A DNA stretch of 64,000 nt from Amycolatopsis sp. cg9 (lineage in GTDB: Bacteria; Actinomycetota; Actinomycetes; Mycobacteriales; Pseudonocardiaceae). Within the stretch, counting starts at the first letter, position 1. The number at the start of each line of letters is the position of its first letter. The notes below the pieces were generated by a model that did not search any database, was not told the origin of the DNA, and saw only the letters and a program-made list of their open reading frames with translations. The DNA is taken from positions 1-64,000 of the forward strand of contig NZ_CP166851.1 of assembly GCF_041346945.1 (NCBI RefSeq). Direction: 5' to 3'. The position numbers and the translations under genes were made by a program. This document shows positions 1 through 8,091 of the stretch, piece by piece.

Positions 1-148
1 GGGCGGCGGCCAGCAGCTGCTCGGCCACGACGTTGTCCGGTTTGGCCTCGGCGAGCGCGGCCAGTGCGAGCCAGGCCCGGTCGGCCAGCACGCCCACTTG
101 GCGGCGGAAGTCGGCGCGCGAGCGCGCCGACAGGGTCGTTGGAGGCAT
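1..148 (-). CDS. hypothetical protein, 3' part outside window
   Basis: Only the first 49 codons are visible; the gene runs off the left edge. It starts at an ATG with GGGAG five bases upstream and reads MPPTTLSARSRADFRRQVG, followed by an alanine-rich helical stretch. I recognise no domain. It is the last visible gene of the long minus-strand series. Confidence 0.6.
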   Translation of the reverse strand, partial: MPPTTLSARSRADFRRQVGVLADRAWLALAALAEAKPDNVVAEQLLAAA

Positions 149-216
149 AGGTGCTCCCGTTCACTCGGTTTCGGTGGGCCGCGCACCGGGGGTGGTCAGT
201 CCCCGGTGCGCGTGGA

Positions 217-504
217 TCACCGCCCGGCGGGCGGCCCGCAGTGCGTGCGTTCGGCGATGCGGTCGCCGATGCGGTCGCCGATGTGGTCGACGGCGTGGAC
301 GACGGCCTCGTTGACGTCGTGCTGCACCGCCCGGCCGACGTTGTTGAGGGCGGTGACCAGCACGAACGCCGCGGCGACGACGGCCGCGGACACGAGCACG
401 GTCAGCAGGCCGGCGACGACGCGGCGGCGGCGCGGCGGCGGGGAGAACAGCTCCGGGTAGCGCGGCGGGTAGTGCGGCGTGTCGTCGCGGTCGGTTTCGG
501 GCAT
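217..504 (-). CDS. small single-pass membrane protein
   Basis: This 95-residue protein has a charged, proline-rich N-terminus (residues 1-28, ending RRRR) and one hydrophobic segment (about 29-53). A short C-terminal tail contains a duplicated GDRI. The RRRR just before the membrane segment suggests that the N-terminus is cytoplasmic and the tail outside. I chose the ATG at 504 rather than one at 588 because the earlier start would run through the hairpin spacer. No family is recognised; it may be a small plasmid membrane protein of unknown role. Confidence 0.6.
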   Translation of the reverse strand: MPETDRDDTPHYPPRYPELFSPPPRRRRVVAGLLTVLVSAAVVAAAFVLVTALNNVGRAVQHDVNEAVVHAVDHIGDRIGDRIAERTHCGPPAGR

Positions 505-544
505 GACGGCGTCCTTGTCGTGAGCTGGGACAGGGGAAGAGGCG

Positions 545-592
545 GCGGGTGTGCCCGGCTGCGCGGGTTGCGGCCAGACCGGGCACACCCGC
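545..592. terminator. GC-rich hairpin between genes
   Basis: Perfect 14-base arms (GCGGGTGTGCCCGG and its complement) enclose a 20-base loop. There is no U-tract, as is common for actinobacterial hairpin terminators. It lies between the stop of the gene at 598 and the start at 504. Confidence 0.5.
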
Positions 593-597
593 GGGGA

Positions 598-1230
598 TCA
601 GCCGAGAGAGACGACGGCGATGCGGTCCCGCAGCTCGGGCGGGAGACCGAGCGCGCGCACGACGGCCTCCGTCAGGGCCTCCGCCCTGATCTGGGCGAGT
701 TGATCGAGCAGGTGGGTGAACCAGCTCTGGAAGTTCTCGCCCAGGGGCGCCGGCGTGTCGTCGTCGTCCGCGACGCCGGTGATCAGGCAATGACCGTGGA
801 TCTCCGGCAGGGTGCCGGCGGCGAGCAGGACGCGCGCGTGGTCGCGTTCGGTGTCGCTGGCGATGTAGTGGCCGTCGCGGACGTCGGCGAGCAGGTGGTG
901 CAGGAACTTGGTCGCCCCGACGTTGAGCGGCTGGTGGGCGACGCTGTTGCCGCCGACCCAGAAGCTCACCCGGCGCAGGTGGCTGATCCGGTCGACGAAC
1001 GGGTCGCCGATCCGATCGGCGATCGCGGTGTACGGGTCGGTGGCGCTGATCGCGATCGGGCCGGGACCGGTCATGGTCAGCTCGACCGCGGTCATGGCGC
1101 CGGGCGAGGGCTTGACCCACCAGGGGTGGGCGGGTTCGCCGGTGGCGCTCCAGCTGGCCGCGTCCGCGGTGAGGGCGTCGATCTGCTCGATGACGTCGTC
1201 GACGCGGTCGTGATGGCCGTGCTCGTTCAT
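598..1230 (-). CDS. hypothetical protein, 210 aa
   Basis: The start at the ATG at 1230 is supported by GGAGGG about nine bases upstream. The protein is soluble and acidic at its N-terminus, with helical stretches and no signal peptide. A motif around residues 30-45 is rich in Trp and Pro (HPWWVKPSPG). No catalytic motif or known family is recognised. It is probably a single-gene unit, with structured spacers on both sides. Confidence 0.65.
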   Translation of the reverse strand: MNEHGHHDRVDDVIEQIDALTADAASWSATGEPAHPWWVKPSPGAMTAVELTMTGPGPIAISATDPYTAIADRIGDPFVDRISHLRRVSFWVGGNSVAHQPLNVGATKFLHHLLADVRDGHYIASDTERDHARVLLAAGTLPEIHGHCLITGVADDDDTPAPLGENFQSWFTHLLDQLAQIRAEALTEAVVRALGLPPELRDRIAVVSLG

Positions 1231-1616
1231 GCGGTGTCCCTCCGTGAGATCCCTGGCCAAGGCCGGGAATCGCCGTGAACTGGCTGCGCCCCTGCGGATC
1301 CCGGAGGTGGTGTCGTGCTCCGGGCGGGGCGCTTGCCGTTCGGCCGGCGCAGGTGGCCGGGTCAAACCGCGGTGGCGGGGACGGGCCGCTGCCCGACCGG
1401 AGGGAGGGGTGGCAGCGGCCCGTTCCCGCGCGGTTTGACGCGGACGCCGGAGTCGGCCAGCGTGCGCCCGCGCCGCCCGGTGCACGGCGCCCCGATCGAC
1501 TCCTCTCTCGTCTCGACCCACCCGGATGTGGTGGTCGTTTCTGGCGCGGGACAACAAAAAACCCCGTGCCGCGAGCGCGACCGGGGACGTGGGGATGCTG
1601 TTGGACGGGCGAGAGG
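1231..1616. other. 386-base gene-free spacer with a long hairpin
   Basis: No credible gene is seen here. The spacer is dominated by the long hairpin at 1361-1439, itself flanked by GC-rich segments that can pair around it. Next to the stop of the neighbouring gene (1550-1616) there is a short AT-richer run (ACAACAAAAAACCCC), which could end transcription of the gene that starts at 1922. Confidence 0.5.
1361..1439. repeat. long imperfect hairpin in spacer
   Basis: Arms of about 30 bases (beginning GTCAAACCGCGG and ending CGCGGTTTGAC) pair around a short purine-rich loop. It shares its architecture, an inner strong stem with outer pairing arms, with the spacers at about 5.9, 6.5, 7.4, 13.4, 18.9 and 41.1 kb. 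Confidence 0.6.
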
Positions 1617-1922
1617 TCAGTCGTCGAGCAGGGAGCCCAGCACCGTGGCGGCGGCCTTGGCCTGGAGCAGCTGGCGCGAGAGCAGTCGCTTCGCGCGGAA
1701 CTCCTCGGCGATCCACTCGGCGAACCGCTGTGGGCAGTGCTCGGCCGCGGCTTCCATCCAGCCGTAGCGGTCGCCGTCGCCGGTGGCGTCCTGGACTTCC
1801 TCGTGCAACAGCGCGTGGAACTGCGCCGGGTCGCCGTAGCTGCTCAGCGGCTGGCTCCAGCCGGTGATGCAGTCGGTGCAGCCGCAGCCGACCGGGTCGA
1901 TGCGGTGCGGATTGCCGATCAT
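1617..1922 (-). CDS. hypothetical Cys-containing protein, 101 aa
   Basis: The ATG at 1922 is preferred because GGAGG lies nine bases upstream; a GTG at 1928 would leave only three. The N-terminus carries a short cysteine cluster (GCGCTDC, residues about 13-19) that could bind a metal. The rest is helical and acidic. The function is not recognised. Three direct repeats lie just upstream (1950-2033), so the gene is probably controlled by a protein binding there. Confidence 0.6.
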   Translation of the reverse strand: MIGNPHRIDPVGCGCTDCITGWSQPLSSYGDPAQFHALLHEEVQDATGDGDRYGWMEAAAEHCPQRFAEWIAEEFRAKRLLSRQLLQAKAAATVLGSLLDD

Positions 1923-1949
1923 CGACACATACCTCCTGACCTGCGAGGG

Positions 1950-2033
1950 GAGTAATCGGGAACTGAACCCGCACGGCGCGCGCGAGTAATCGGGAACTGA
2001 ACTGCGGGGGCGGGGAGTAATCGGCGAGTGAAC
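1950..2033. repeat. three 19-base direct repeats upstream of a gene
   Basis: GAGTAATCGGGAACTGAAC occurs at 1950-1968 and 1984-2002. A degenerate copy (GAGTAATCGGCGAGTGAAC) lies at 2015-2033. Start-to-start spacing is 34 and 31 bases, about three helical turns. Their position, between the stop of the ATPase gene and the start at 1922, suggests operator sites. Confidence 0.7.
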
Positions 2034-2129
2034 GCGGGCCGTGGGTTCAGCGGTGCCGCGTCGCGTTCGCCGCCGCAGCGAGCGGGCGGGAACGCCGGGG
2101 GCTCGCCCGGTGGCCGGGTGCCGGGGTGA

Positions 2130-3206
2130 TCAGAAGTCGATCTGCGGTTTCCTGGCCCGGTTGAGCACGACGGAGGTGATGGCGGGCAGTTCGCCGTCCT
2201 GGGCTTTCTGGCTGTCGCTGCGCATGTCGACGACCTCGAACTTCTGGAGGCGGTAGCCGCCGCTGCTCGATACGGCATCCCGCATGTGGAAGCGGAGGCT
2301 CACGTCGAGGTCGTAGTCGTTGATCGCCTGCAAGCTGTCGCTGTCGAACAGGTCGACGGGACCGGTGATGACGTCGGCGTCGCCGTCCTCCCAGGTGATC
2401 CGGGCTTCGACGACGGAGTTGCGGCGGTCGGTGCGCTTGATGTTGAGGTCGCCGATGAACTGGGCGAACGGTTCTCCGCGACGTAGCTCGAACGCGATGC
2501 TCCTCAGGTGATCGAAGTTCAGGTCGTACTTCCTGGCGAACTCGATGACCTCGTCGACCTGGTCGTCGGCGATACCGGGCACCTGGTCGCGCAGGTAGGT
2601 GGCGACGGTCTCGGGGTCGGGGTAGGCGAATCGCATGTGGTAGTGGGCGCGGCCGGGACGGTTGAGCATGAACTCCGAGACCCGGTTCAAGTGGTTCACC
2701 GACAGGACGTAGAGCCGTTTGGTCGTGCTGGTTCCGTCGAACAGGGACAGGAACTGGTTCTGCGCGTCGTCGTCGCCGTTGTTGCCGAAGACCTTCTCGA
2801 ACTCGTCGAACACGAGGAGGGCGCCGCCGAGTTCGTCCAGGAAGGACGCCAGCCCTGGCGTCGAGTGCTGGACGAGGACCGTCGGCAGCTCCAGCACCTC
2901 GCGGGCCTGTTCGGCGAGCATGCGGATCATCAACGACTTGCCCATGCCCTTGTCCCCGGACAAGATCACGCCCAGGGACCGGTCCATGTCCTTGTAGGCC
3001 CGCACGATGCGATCCACGCGCTGCGCGTGGGAGCCGTAGACGGTTTCCCCGCCGGAGGTGAGCGGAGCGACCTCGCGAAGGCTGTATCCGGACAGCTTGT
3101 CGAACACGATGGAGTAGGTCGCCACCGGCAACTCGGTGTAGGTCTGCACGGAGCTGCCGTAGAAGCGGAACTGGCCGCCCGAGGCGACGATGGTGGACGC
3201 GGGCAT
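2130..3206 (-). CDS. AAA+ ATPase, 358 aa
   Basis: This is an ATP-driven protein of the AAA+ class. Walker A is GDKGMGKS (residues 84-91) and Walker B is LLVFDEFE (130-137). NRPGRAHYH follows, with an arginine placed like an arginine finger, after a sensor-1-like VLSVNHLNR. The C-terminal third lacks a recognised domain. I start it at the ATG at 3206 after the 3259-3309 hairpin; the open frame continues much further upstream but overlaps the next gene. The substrate is unknown; a DNA transaction role fits the plasmid context but is inference. Confidence 0.85.
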   Translation of the reverse strand: MPASTIVASGGQFRFYGSSVQTYTELPVATYSIVFDKLSGYSLREVAPLTSGGETVYGSHAQRVDRIVRAYKDMDRSLGVILSGDKGMGKSLMIRMLAEQAREVLELPTVLVQHSTPGLASFLDELGGALLVFDEFEKVFGNNGDDDAQNQFLSLFDGTSTTKRLYVLSVNHLNRVSEFMLNRPGRAHYHMRFAYPDPETVATYLRDQVPGIADDQVDEVIEFARKYDLNFDHLRSIAFELRRGEPFAQFIGDLNIKRTDRRNSVVEARITWEDGDADVITGPVDLFDSDSLQAINDYDLDVSLRFHMRDAVSSSGGYRLQKFEVVDMRSDSQKAQDGELPAITSVVLNRARKPQIDF

Positions 3207-3258
3207 GGGGTGCTCACTTTCGCTGGAGTGGTGAACGGTTGGTGGTGCAGCGGAAACA

Positions 3259-3309
3259 CCGCGACCCGGCCTCCGCCCGGCAGAACAGCGGACAGTGACC
3301 GGGTCGCGG
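3259..3309. terminator. hairpin spacer
   Basis: 11-base arms CCGCGACCCGG and CCGGGTCGCGG lie 30 bases apart, between the genes at 3335 and 3206. Confidence 0.4.
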
Positions 3310-3334
3310 ACATGGGCGATCCGAGTGCCGGTAA

Positions 3335-3985
3335 TCAGCTCGGCGCCGGGCCGGGAGCTGGGCGGCTGGCCGGTTCGGGCCAGCGGTAAGGGCGGCGGTG
3401 CGCGGAGTCGCGCCGGCACACCCAGCCGACCGGGGCCAGCCTCATCGGCCAGGCGCAGCAGGACGGCAGGTCGAAAGGGCCGGGGGACGGGCAGGACGGC
3501 CGCCGGTGCAACGAGTCGGCGGGGTGGGGTTCTCCGCTGGTCAGCGTGTCGGCCCAGTCCAGGCCGCGGGCGACGGTGATGGTCTGGCGGCCGCAGGCCG
3601 GGCAGGCGCAGCCGCGGCCGCAGCGGCAGGACGGCATCCGGGCGATGCCGCCGTTGCCGTCCGGCTCGGCGACGGCGGCGTACTGCGAGGGAAGCGGGTA
3701 GGGGCTCGGGTCGCGGGGCGGCAGCTGGTAGGTGTCGGCCCACAGCTGGCCGGTCGCTGGGGTGGTGAAGATCGACGCCTCGGTCAGCGCGACCGCGGGG
3801 ACGGTGCGTCCGTCGAAGCGGTAGCGGGCGCCGTCCTCGTCGTAGATGAGCGCGCGCCGGTCGGCGGTGACCTCGACGGTGCGCAGCTTGCCGATCAGCG
3901 GCCGCAGCACGGGCCGGTCGCTGTAGCCGATCTCGACGGTCACCCGGTCTCCGGGCGTGATCGTCGTGCGGGTCCACGCGGGCAT
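3335..3985 (-). CDS. hypothetical Cys-rich protein, 216 aa
   Basis: It begins at an ATG with GAGGAGG upstream. Residues 1-65 look like a small beta-rich domain. Residues about 118-135 hold a dense cysteine cluster (CRCGRGCACPAC) typical of a zinc-binding knuckle. The C-terminal part has more cysteine and is proline- and arginine-rich. The family is not recognised. It follows the Mom-like gene by 28 bases, so the two are probably cotranscribed. Confidence 0.65.
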   Translation of the reverse strand: MPAWTRTTITPGDRVTVEIGYSDRPVLRPLIGKLRTVEVTADRRALIYDEDGARYRFDGRTVPAVALTEASIFTTPATGQLWADTYQLPPRDPSPYPLPSQYAAVAEPDGNGGIARMPSCRCGRGCACPACGRQTITVARGLDWADTLTSGEPHPADSLHRRPSCPSPGPFDLPSCCAWPMRLAPVGWVCRRDSAHRRPYRWPEPASRPAPGPAPS

Positions 3986-4013
3986 GGCGACGTCCTCCTC
4001 GATCGGTCGTGGG

Positions 4014-4865
4014 TCAGGGAATCGGCGGGAGCGGGAGCGGTCGGTCGGGCTTGGGGTAGCGGCGGGGGGCCATGCCGATGGCGGTGCGGGTGCGCTCGCC
4101 GCGGGTCCGGCCGATGCGCAGGGCGTAGCGGTGGTTGCCGGGATGGCGGACGCGGTGGCAGCCGATCTCCCGCAGCGCGACGCGCAGCCAGTGGCGGGGA
4201 TCGGCGTCGGGTTCCGGCGGGGTGGCGCCGAGACCGACCAGGCGGGCGATGACGCCGGCGGCGCCGGTCTCGCGGCCGGTGACCTTGGCCTGGGCGCGGG
4301 CGGTGAGCACCGTCGCGTCGGGCAGCAGGGTGAGGGTGCGCGGGGTGGATCGGCCCAGGTACGCGAAATTCAGGGCCTGGTAGACGATTCCGCAGTGGCC
4401 GGGCTTGATCAGCTCCGATCCGCGCCACCGCTCGACCGGATCGGAGAAGGCGACCAGGCCGCGCACGCCACGTTCGGCGGCGAGGTCGAACGACCGTGCG
4501 CAGAACCAGGATTCGCCGTTGCTCGGCACCGAGTCGGCCAGGCACAGCCGGGAGATCTCGATGGACTCGTAGTGCGGGGTCAGCGCGGGGAACACGCCGG
4601 TGAGGACCCGGTTGCTCATCGGCACGCCCATGGCGAGCACGCCGACCAGTTGGGGTTCACCGGTAGGCGTGCGGGTGTCGAACAGCCCGGTGCGCAGCCG
4701 CACCACGGGCCAGGTGGACGAGTAGTGGTGGCGCAGTGTCCAGGCGCGGGCGCGATCCTCGGTCAGCTCGTCGACGACGTAGCGGTCGGGATCGAAGCCG
4801 CCGTCGGCGACCGGACGCCAGCGGGGCAGGCCATCGCGCCACCGCTGGGTCACGGTGATGGCCAT
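4014..4865 (-). CDS. Mom-like DNA-modification protein (GNAT fold)
   Basis: The sequence resembles actinobacterial proteins annotated as the Mom family, relatives of phage Mu Mom, which modifies adenine in DNA. Diagnostic stretches are HHYSSTWP near residue 46, LVGVLAMGVPMSN, ISRLCLADSVPSNGESWF and LVAFSDP, followed by GIVYQALNFAYLGRS and TLTLLPD. The length of 283 residues fits. The start at the ATG at 4865 has AGGAG upstream. Known family members act on DNA; the exact product here cannot be read from sequence. It may protect the plasmid from restriction (inference). A DpdA-like gene lies 9 kb upstream. Confidence 0.75.
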   Translation of the reverse strand: MAITVTQRWRDGLPRWRPVADGGFDPDRYVVDELTEDRARAWTLRHHYSSTWPVVRLRTGLFDTRTPTGEPQLVGVLAMGVPMSNRVLTGVFPALTPHYESIEISRLCLADSVPSNGESWFCARSFDLAAERGVRGLVAFSDPVERWRGSELIKPGHCGIVYQALNFAYLGRSTPRTLTLLPDATVLTARAQAKVTGRETGAAGVIARLVGLGATPPEPDADPRHWLRVALREIGCHRVRHPGNHRYALRIGRTRGERTRTAIGMAPRRYPKPDRPLPLPPIP

Positions 4866-4922
4866 GACGGGTGGTCTCCTACGAAATCGCAGTTCAAGGT
4901 GGGTTTCCGGGCATCGCCGGGA

Positions 4923-4955
4923 GCGCAGCGGACTGGGATGTCTGGTCCGCTGCGC
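4923..4955. terminator. hairpin spacer
   Basis: Perfect 11-base arms GCGCAGCGGAC and GTCCGCTGCGC with an 11-base loop. Confidence 0.5.
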
Positions 4956-4994
4956 GGTGGCGGGGTAGGCCAGGACGGTGCGGCGTCCGAGGGG

Positions 4995-5852
4995 CTACTC
5001 GGGCGCGGACTGGGGCGCCGCGGCGGTCCGCAGGTGGGGTTGGAGCAGAGCGCGGACCAGCGCGGCGGCCGGCGGAGTCAGCCGGGCCTCGGCCTGTTCG
5101 ATCACGTCGTAGACGCCGTCCGGATCGGTGAGCGCGCCGGACGGCAGGGTGATGCAGCGGTCGGTGGACACCGGACGTCCGTTGACGAACACCGCGACCC
5201 CGATGCTCTGCTCGGCTCCGGGGTCGGTGACGACGTCCACGATCGGGTCGGCGGTTCGCCGGTCGGCGTAGTCGGCCAGGGCTCGGCGGATGCCGCGGAT
5301 GTGGCAGTCCGGGTCGAAGTCGCGGTGCGCATGCCCGAGCAGGAGGTAGTCGGTGATCGTGGCCGGGACGTCCGGGCCGGGCTCGGTGGCGGCCAGCTCG
5401 TCGAGCACGGCCGCGTGCGCGGCCAGCCACTCCGTCGCCTGCTCGTCGGTCAGGGCGGTCCAGCAGTTCGTGAGCGCGTAGCGGCCCTGCTCGTCGGGGT
5501 AGACCAGGCGCGGCTGTCCCTGCGGGTCCTCGTCCCACGGGTCGTCCTCGATGGCCAGCGTCGGGAGGCCGTTCGGGTCGGCGTGCCAGGTGAACTTGAC
5601 CTGCGCGCTGCCGTAGTGGGCTTCCAGGACGACGCCAATCCACCGGGCGATGGCGAAGCTGACCACGAACGGCTGCTCGACCAGGAGTCCGATCTTGTCC
5701 GCCCACGCAACGCTGTCGGGGTCGGGGTCCATCAGGATTCCGGGGAACGCTGGCCCGAAACCCAAGTGGGCCAGTGCTTCCTTCCCTTCCGCGGCGTGGG
5801 GCTCGTTGCGGGCGGGTTCGTCTTCACTGTGGGAGGTAAGGGAAATTGCCAC
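4995..5852 (-). CDS. hypothetical protein, 285 aa
   Basis: I place the start at the GTG at 5852, five bases after AGGAG. The same initiation segment (AGGAGCGCACGTGGCA) precedes the gene starting at 6375. The protein is soluble and acidic, with aromatic-rich stretches (residues about 75-110) and no signal or membrane segment. No family is recognised. It ends 129 bases before the Mom-like gene and is separated from it by a hairpin. Confidence 0.6.
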   Translation of the reverse strand: MAISLTSHSEDEPARNEPHAAEGKEALAHLGFGPAFPGILMDPDPDSVAWADKIGLLVEQPFVVSFAIARWIGVVLEAHYGSAQVKFTWHADPNGLPTLAIEDDPWDEDPQGQPRLVYPDEQGRYALTNCWTALTDEQATEWLAAHAAVLDELAATEPGPDVPATITDYLLLGHAHRDFDPDCHIRGIRRALADYADRRTADPIVDVVTDPGAEQSIGVAVFVNGRPVSTDRCITLPSGALTDPDGVYDVIEQAEARLTPPAAALVRALLQPHLRTAAAPQSAPE

Positions 5853-5914
5853 GTGCGCTCCTGGTGGGCCGAGGTGCTGCTCCGCCGGGCGGTGGAGCGC
5901 GGCCCGTGGGCGCG

Positions 5915-5966
5915 GCCAGGCGCGTGGGGGCAAGCCTGCTGTTGGCTTGCCCCCACGCGGCTGGCC
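5915..5966. repeat. nested hairpin spacer
   Basis: The inner stem is GCGTGGGGGCAAGCC paired with its exact complement around TGCTGTT. Outer segments GGCCA and TGGCC extend it. Further out, GGTGGAGCGC (from about 5891) can pair with GCGTTCCACC (about 5979). Confidence 0.6.
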
Positions 5967-6045
5967 GTGCAGGGTCGTCGCGTTCCACCGCCGGGCAGAG
6001 CGCGGCGGGCTGGAGCTCCGTCTGGTCCCGCCGCGCCCTGCGCGC

Positions 6046-6375
6046 TCAGAACGGCGCCATGGCGGCGGTACGGCCGCCGTCGAGCCGCGGCGCGTTGCCC
6101 CAGGGGCTGGGTACGGGCACGCGAGCCGCCAGCCGCGCCAGGACCTCGCCGTGGCAGGAGCGCGGGGCGCACCAGCAGCCGAGCGTCTTGTCGGCCAGCT
6201 CGCCGAGCGCGGACATCAGGTGCGGTTGGTCGAGCAGCCACTGCTCGTAGAGGTCGATCACCTCGTCGCGGCTGCCGTCGATGCCGATCTGGAAGGGGTT
6301 GCCCCACTTCGAGCCGCGGCCGATGTAGACGTCGTAGCGGGCCTGCTTGCAGTGGACGACCAGCGGATGTGCCAC
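6046..6375 (-). CDS. DUF4326 domain protein, 109 aa
   Basis: This small protein matches the DUF4326 pattern: VVHCKQARYDVYIGRGSKWG near the N-terminus, then NPF, and a C-terminal LGCWCAPRSCHGEVLA with clustered Cys and His. The family is widespread in phages and plasmids; its biochemical role is unknown. The GTG start at 6375 has AAGGAG five bases upstream. An open frame continues upstream but has no better start. Confidence 0.8.
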   Translation of the reverse strand: MAHPLVVHCKQARYDVYIGRGSKWGNPFQIGIDGSRDEVIDLYEQWLLDQPHLMSALGELADKTLGCWCAPRSCHGEVLARLAARVPVPSPWGNAPRLDGGRTAAMAPF

Positions 6376-6505
6376 GTGCGCTCCTTCTCGTGAGACCTCG
6401 GATCGCTCGCCTGGCGCCGGAACATCGCCGGGCGGGTTCAGCCGCGGGGGCTGGTGATCCGCGTGCCGGGGATCAGGCCGCGGCCGGGCCCGAAGGGGCG
6501 GCGGG

Positions 6506-6536
6506 GGTGGCGGCCCGTGCTGTTCGGGCCGCCACC
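6506..6536. repeat. nested hairpin spacer
   Basis: The inner perfect stem is GGTGGCGGCCCG / CGGGCCGCCACC with loop TGCTGTT, nearly the same loop as at 5937. Outer GC-rich segments (about 6470-6500 and 6538-6575) also pair, beginning and ending in GATCAG/CTGATC. Confidence 0.6.
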
Positions 6537-6647
6537 ATCGGCGCGGACCCGGCCTGGGTCTGATCGGCTTCGCGCGGATCGACGGGCCCTGGCTGGACTC
6601 GGTCGGCACGTCACGCGCGTCGGCGCGTGCGGTGGATCATTCGGTGG

Positions 6648-7307
6648 TCAGACCTCGATGAGGAGCTGTCCGGCCGGGGCGTAGACGCAGTCGACCTCGT
6701 TGCCGTGGTGGCGGCCGTCGCAGTCGATGGCGCCCAGGCGGCGGTCGGGCATGGCGAGCTTGCTGCGGAGGAACTGCTCGTGCTCGTCCATGGCCCGCTT
6801 CTTCAGGGCTTCGTAGTGCGTGCGCGCTTCGGCGAAGTCGTCGATGTCGGGCAGGCCCGCGGTGTTCCACAGCCGCAGGTACAGCCCGGCGCCGGCGGAG
6901 GTGAGTGGCGCCACCAGGCTCGTGTTGCGCAGCGCGCAGCAGCCTTCGGCGGCGGTGCCCGGCCGGGTGTCCTCGCCGGCGGCGACGCGGTCGAGGATTT
7001 CGCGGCAGTGCGACCGGTAGATCATCTCGCTGGCCATCCGCTCCAGGCCGGGGTTGGGCTGGAGCAGCGAGAAGCTGTGCCAGATCCGGTCGGCCTGCTG
7101 CGGGTGTCGGGCCTGTGCGGCGGCGATTTCCTCTTCGGCCCACTCCATGCGCTCGAACGCGCCGGCCATGACCGCGAAGATCCCCTTGGCATCTTCACCG
7201 AGGAGGCGTTCGGCGGCGGTGATCAGGTCGGGGGACAGGGTGGTGTCCGGCTCGGCGGGCACGGCGACGGTGGTGTCGGCGCTGGGGACGAGGTCGGTCG
7301 CGGTCAT
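6648..7307 (-). CDS. hypothetical protein, 219 aa
   Basis: The start is at the ATG at 7307 with GGAAGGACC upstream. It is a mostly helical, acidic protein. The centre holds a Cys pair (GCCALRNTSLVAPLT), and the C-terminus has a possible metal site (DCDGRHHGNEVDC). No family is recognised. It is flanked by nested hairpin spacers on both sides, so it is probably expressed alone. Confidence 0.6.
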   Translation of the reverse strand: MTATDLVPSADTTVAVPAEPDTTLSPDLITAAERLLGEDAKGIFAVMAGAFERMEWAEEEIAAAQARHPQQADRIWHSFSLLQPNPGLERMASEMIYRSHCREILDRVAAGEDTRPGTAAEGCCALRNTSLVAPLTSAGAGLYLRLWNTAGLPDIDDFAEARTHYEALKKRAMDEHEQFLRSKLAMPDRRLGAIDCDGRHHGNEVDCVYAPAGQLLIEV

Positions 7308-7416
7308 CGCGGAAGGTCCTTCCGGTGCGGGAATGGGTCTGCCCGCCGCCCGGTCCGGTCGGTGCCGTACGCCCCGGGCGGTGGGGCGCACTCGTTGCGC
7401 GCCGGCCGCGGGGAAA

Positions 7417-7449
7417 GGGGTCCAGCCGGTGCTTTTCCGGCTGGACCCC
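7417..7449. repeat. nested hairpin spacer
   Basis: The stem is GGGGTCCAGCCGG / CCGGCTGGACCCC with loop TGCTTTT. Flanking arms around 7371-7390 (CGGGCGGTGGGGCGCA) and 7470-7490 (GTGCGGCCGCCCCACCG) also pair. Confidence 0.6.
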
Positions 7450-7536
7450 GGCCCGCGGCCGGGGCAGAGTGCGGCCGCCCCACCGCCCGGGGTACGGCGC
7501 CGTGTTCTCTCGTTCTTCCTGTTCAGCGCCGTTTCG

Positions 7537-8091
7537 TCAGCGCAGGCGCCACTGCTGGTCGTCGGTGTCGGTGATCTCGTCGTCGTAGAGCCAGGCCGCG
7601 AGCAGCGGCCGCAGCGGCTCGGCGATCGCCCGGTCGATCTGGGCCAGCGGCACCCCGCTGTGGCGCTGGCTCTTGTGGTGGGCCCAGGCGGTGAGCACGC
7701 CGGTCAGCGCGTCGACCAGCGCGCGGGTGGGCGTGCCCGGCTGGTAGTCGGCTTCGAGCTCGGCCAGGAGCCGTTCGGTGTCCGTCAGCGGCGTCCGCAC
7801 CTGGTAGCGGTGCAGGTAGGGCAGGGTGATCTCGACGGTCGTTCCTGGCTGCCGTCCGGCGAGCACGACCCGGTTGTTGCCGCCGTCGCCGCCGCACTGC
7901 ACGACCCAGGCGGTGCTCCAGCGGGTCCAGACGCGGGTGATGCCCTTCATCAGCAGCTCGGGCCGGACCCGGACTTCTCGTTCGAACTCCTTGCGCAGGC
8001 CGTGCCCGATGAGGGCGTCGCCGAGGTCGCCGGTGTCGCGCACGTACAGCTCGCTGTAGGGCGGGATGAACGCCGACTGCGGTCCGGGCAT
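7537..8091 (-). CDS. hypothetical protein, 184 aa, coupled to ComM-like gene
   Basis: The start ATG overlaps the stop of the upstream ComM-like gene (TGATG) and has GGAGG seven bases upstream, so translation is probably coupled. The sequence has an N-terminal beta-rich half and a helical C-terminal half. It contains no recognised motif. Coupling suggests that it works with the ComM-like protein (inference). A copy of the CTGAACAG word lies 11 bases after its stop. Confidence 0.65.
   Translation of the reverse strand: MPGPQSAFIPPYSELYVRDTGDLGDALIGHGLRKEFEREVRVRPELLMKGITRVWTRWSTAWVVQCGGDGGNNRVVLAGRQPGTTVEITLPYLHRYQVRTPLTDTERLLAELEADYQPGTPTRALVDALTGVLTAWAHHKSQRHSGVPLAQIDRAIAEPLRPLLAAWLYDDEITDTDDQQWRLR

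Noticed and set aside
3207..3977. An upstream extension of the AAA+ ATPase frame.
   Set aside because: It overlaps the well-supported gene at 3335-3985 and the hairpin spacer, and reads as low-complexity arginine/proline.
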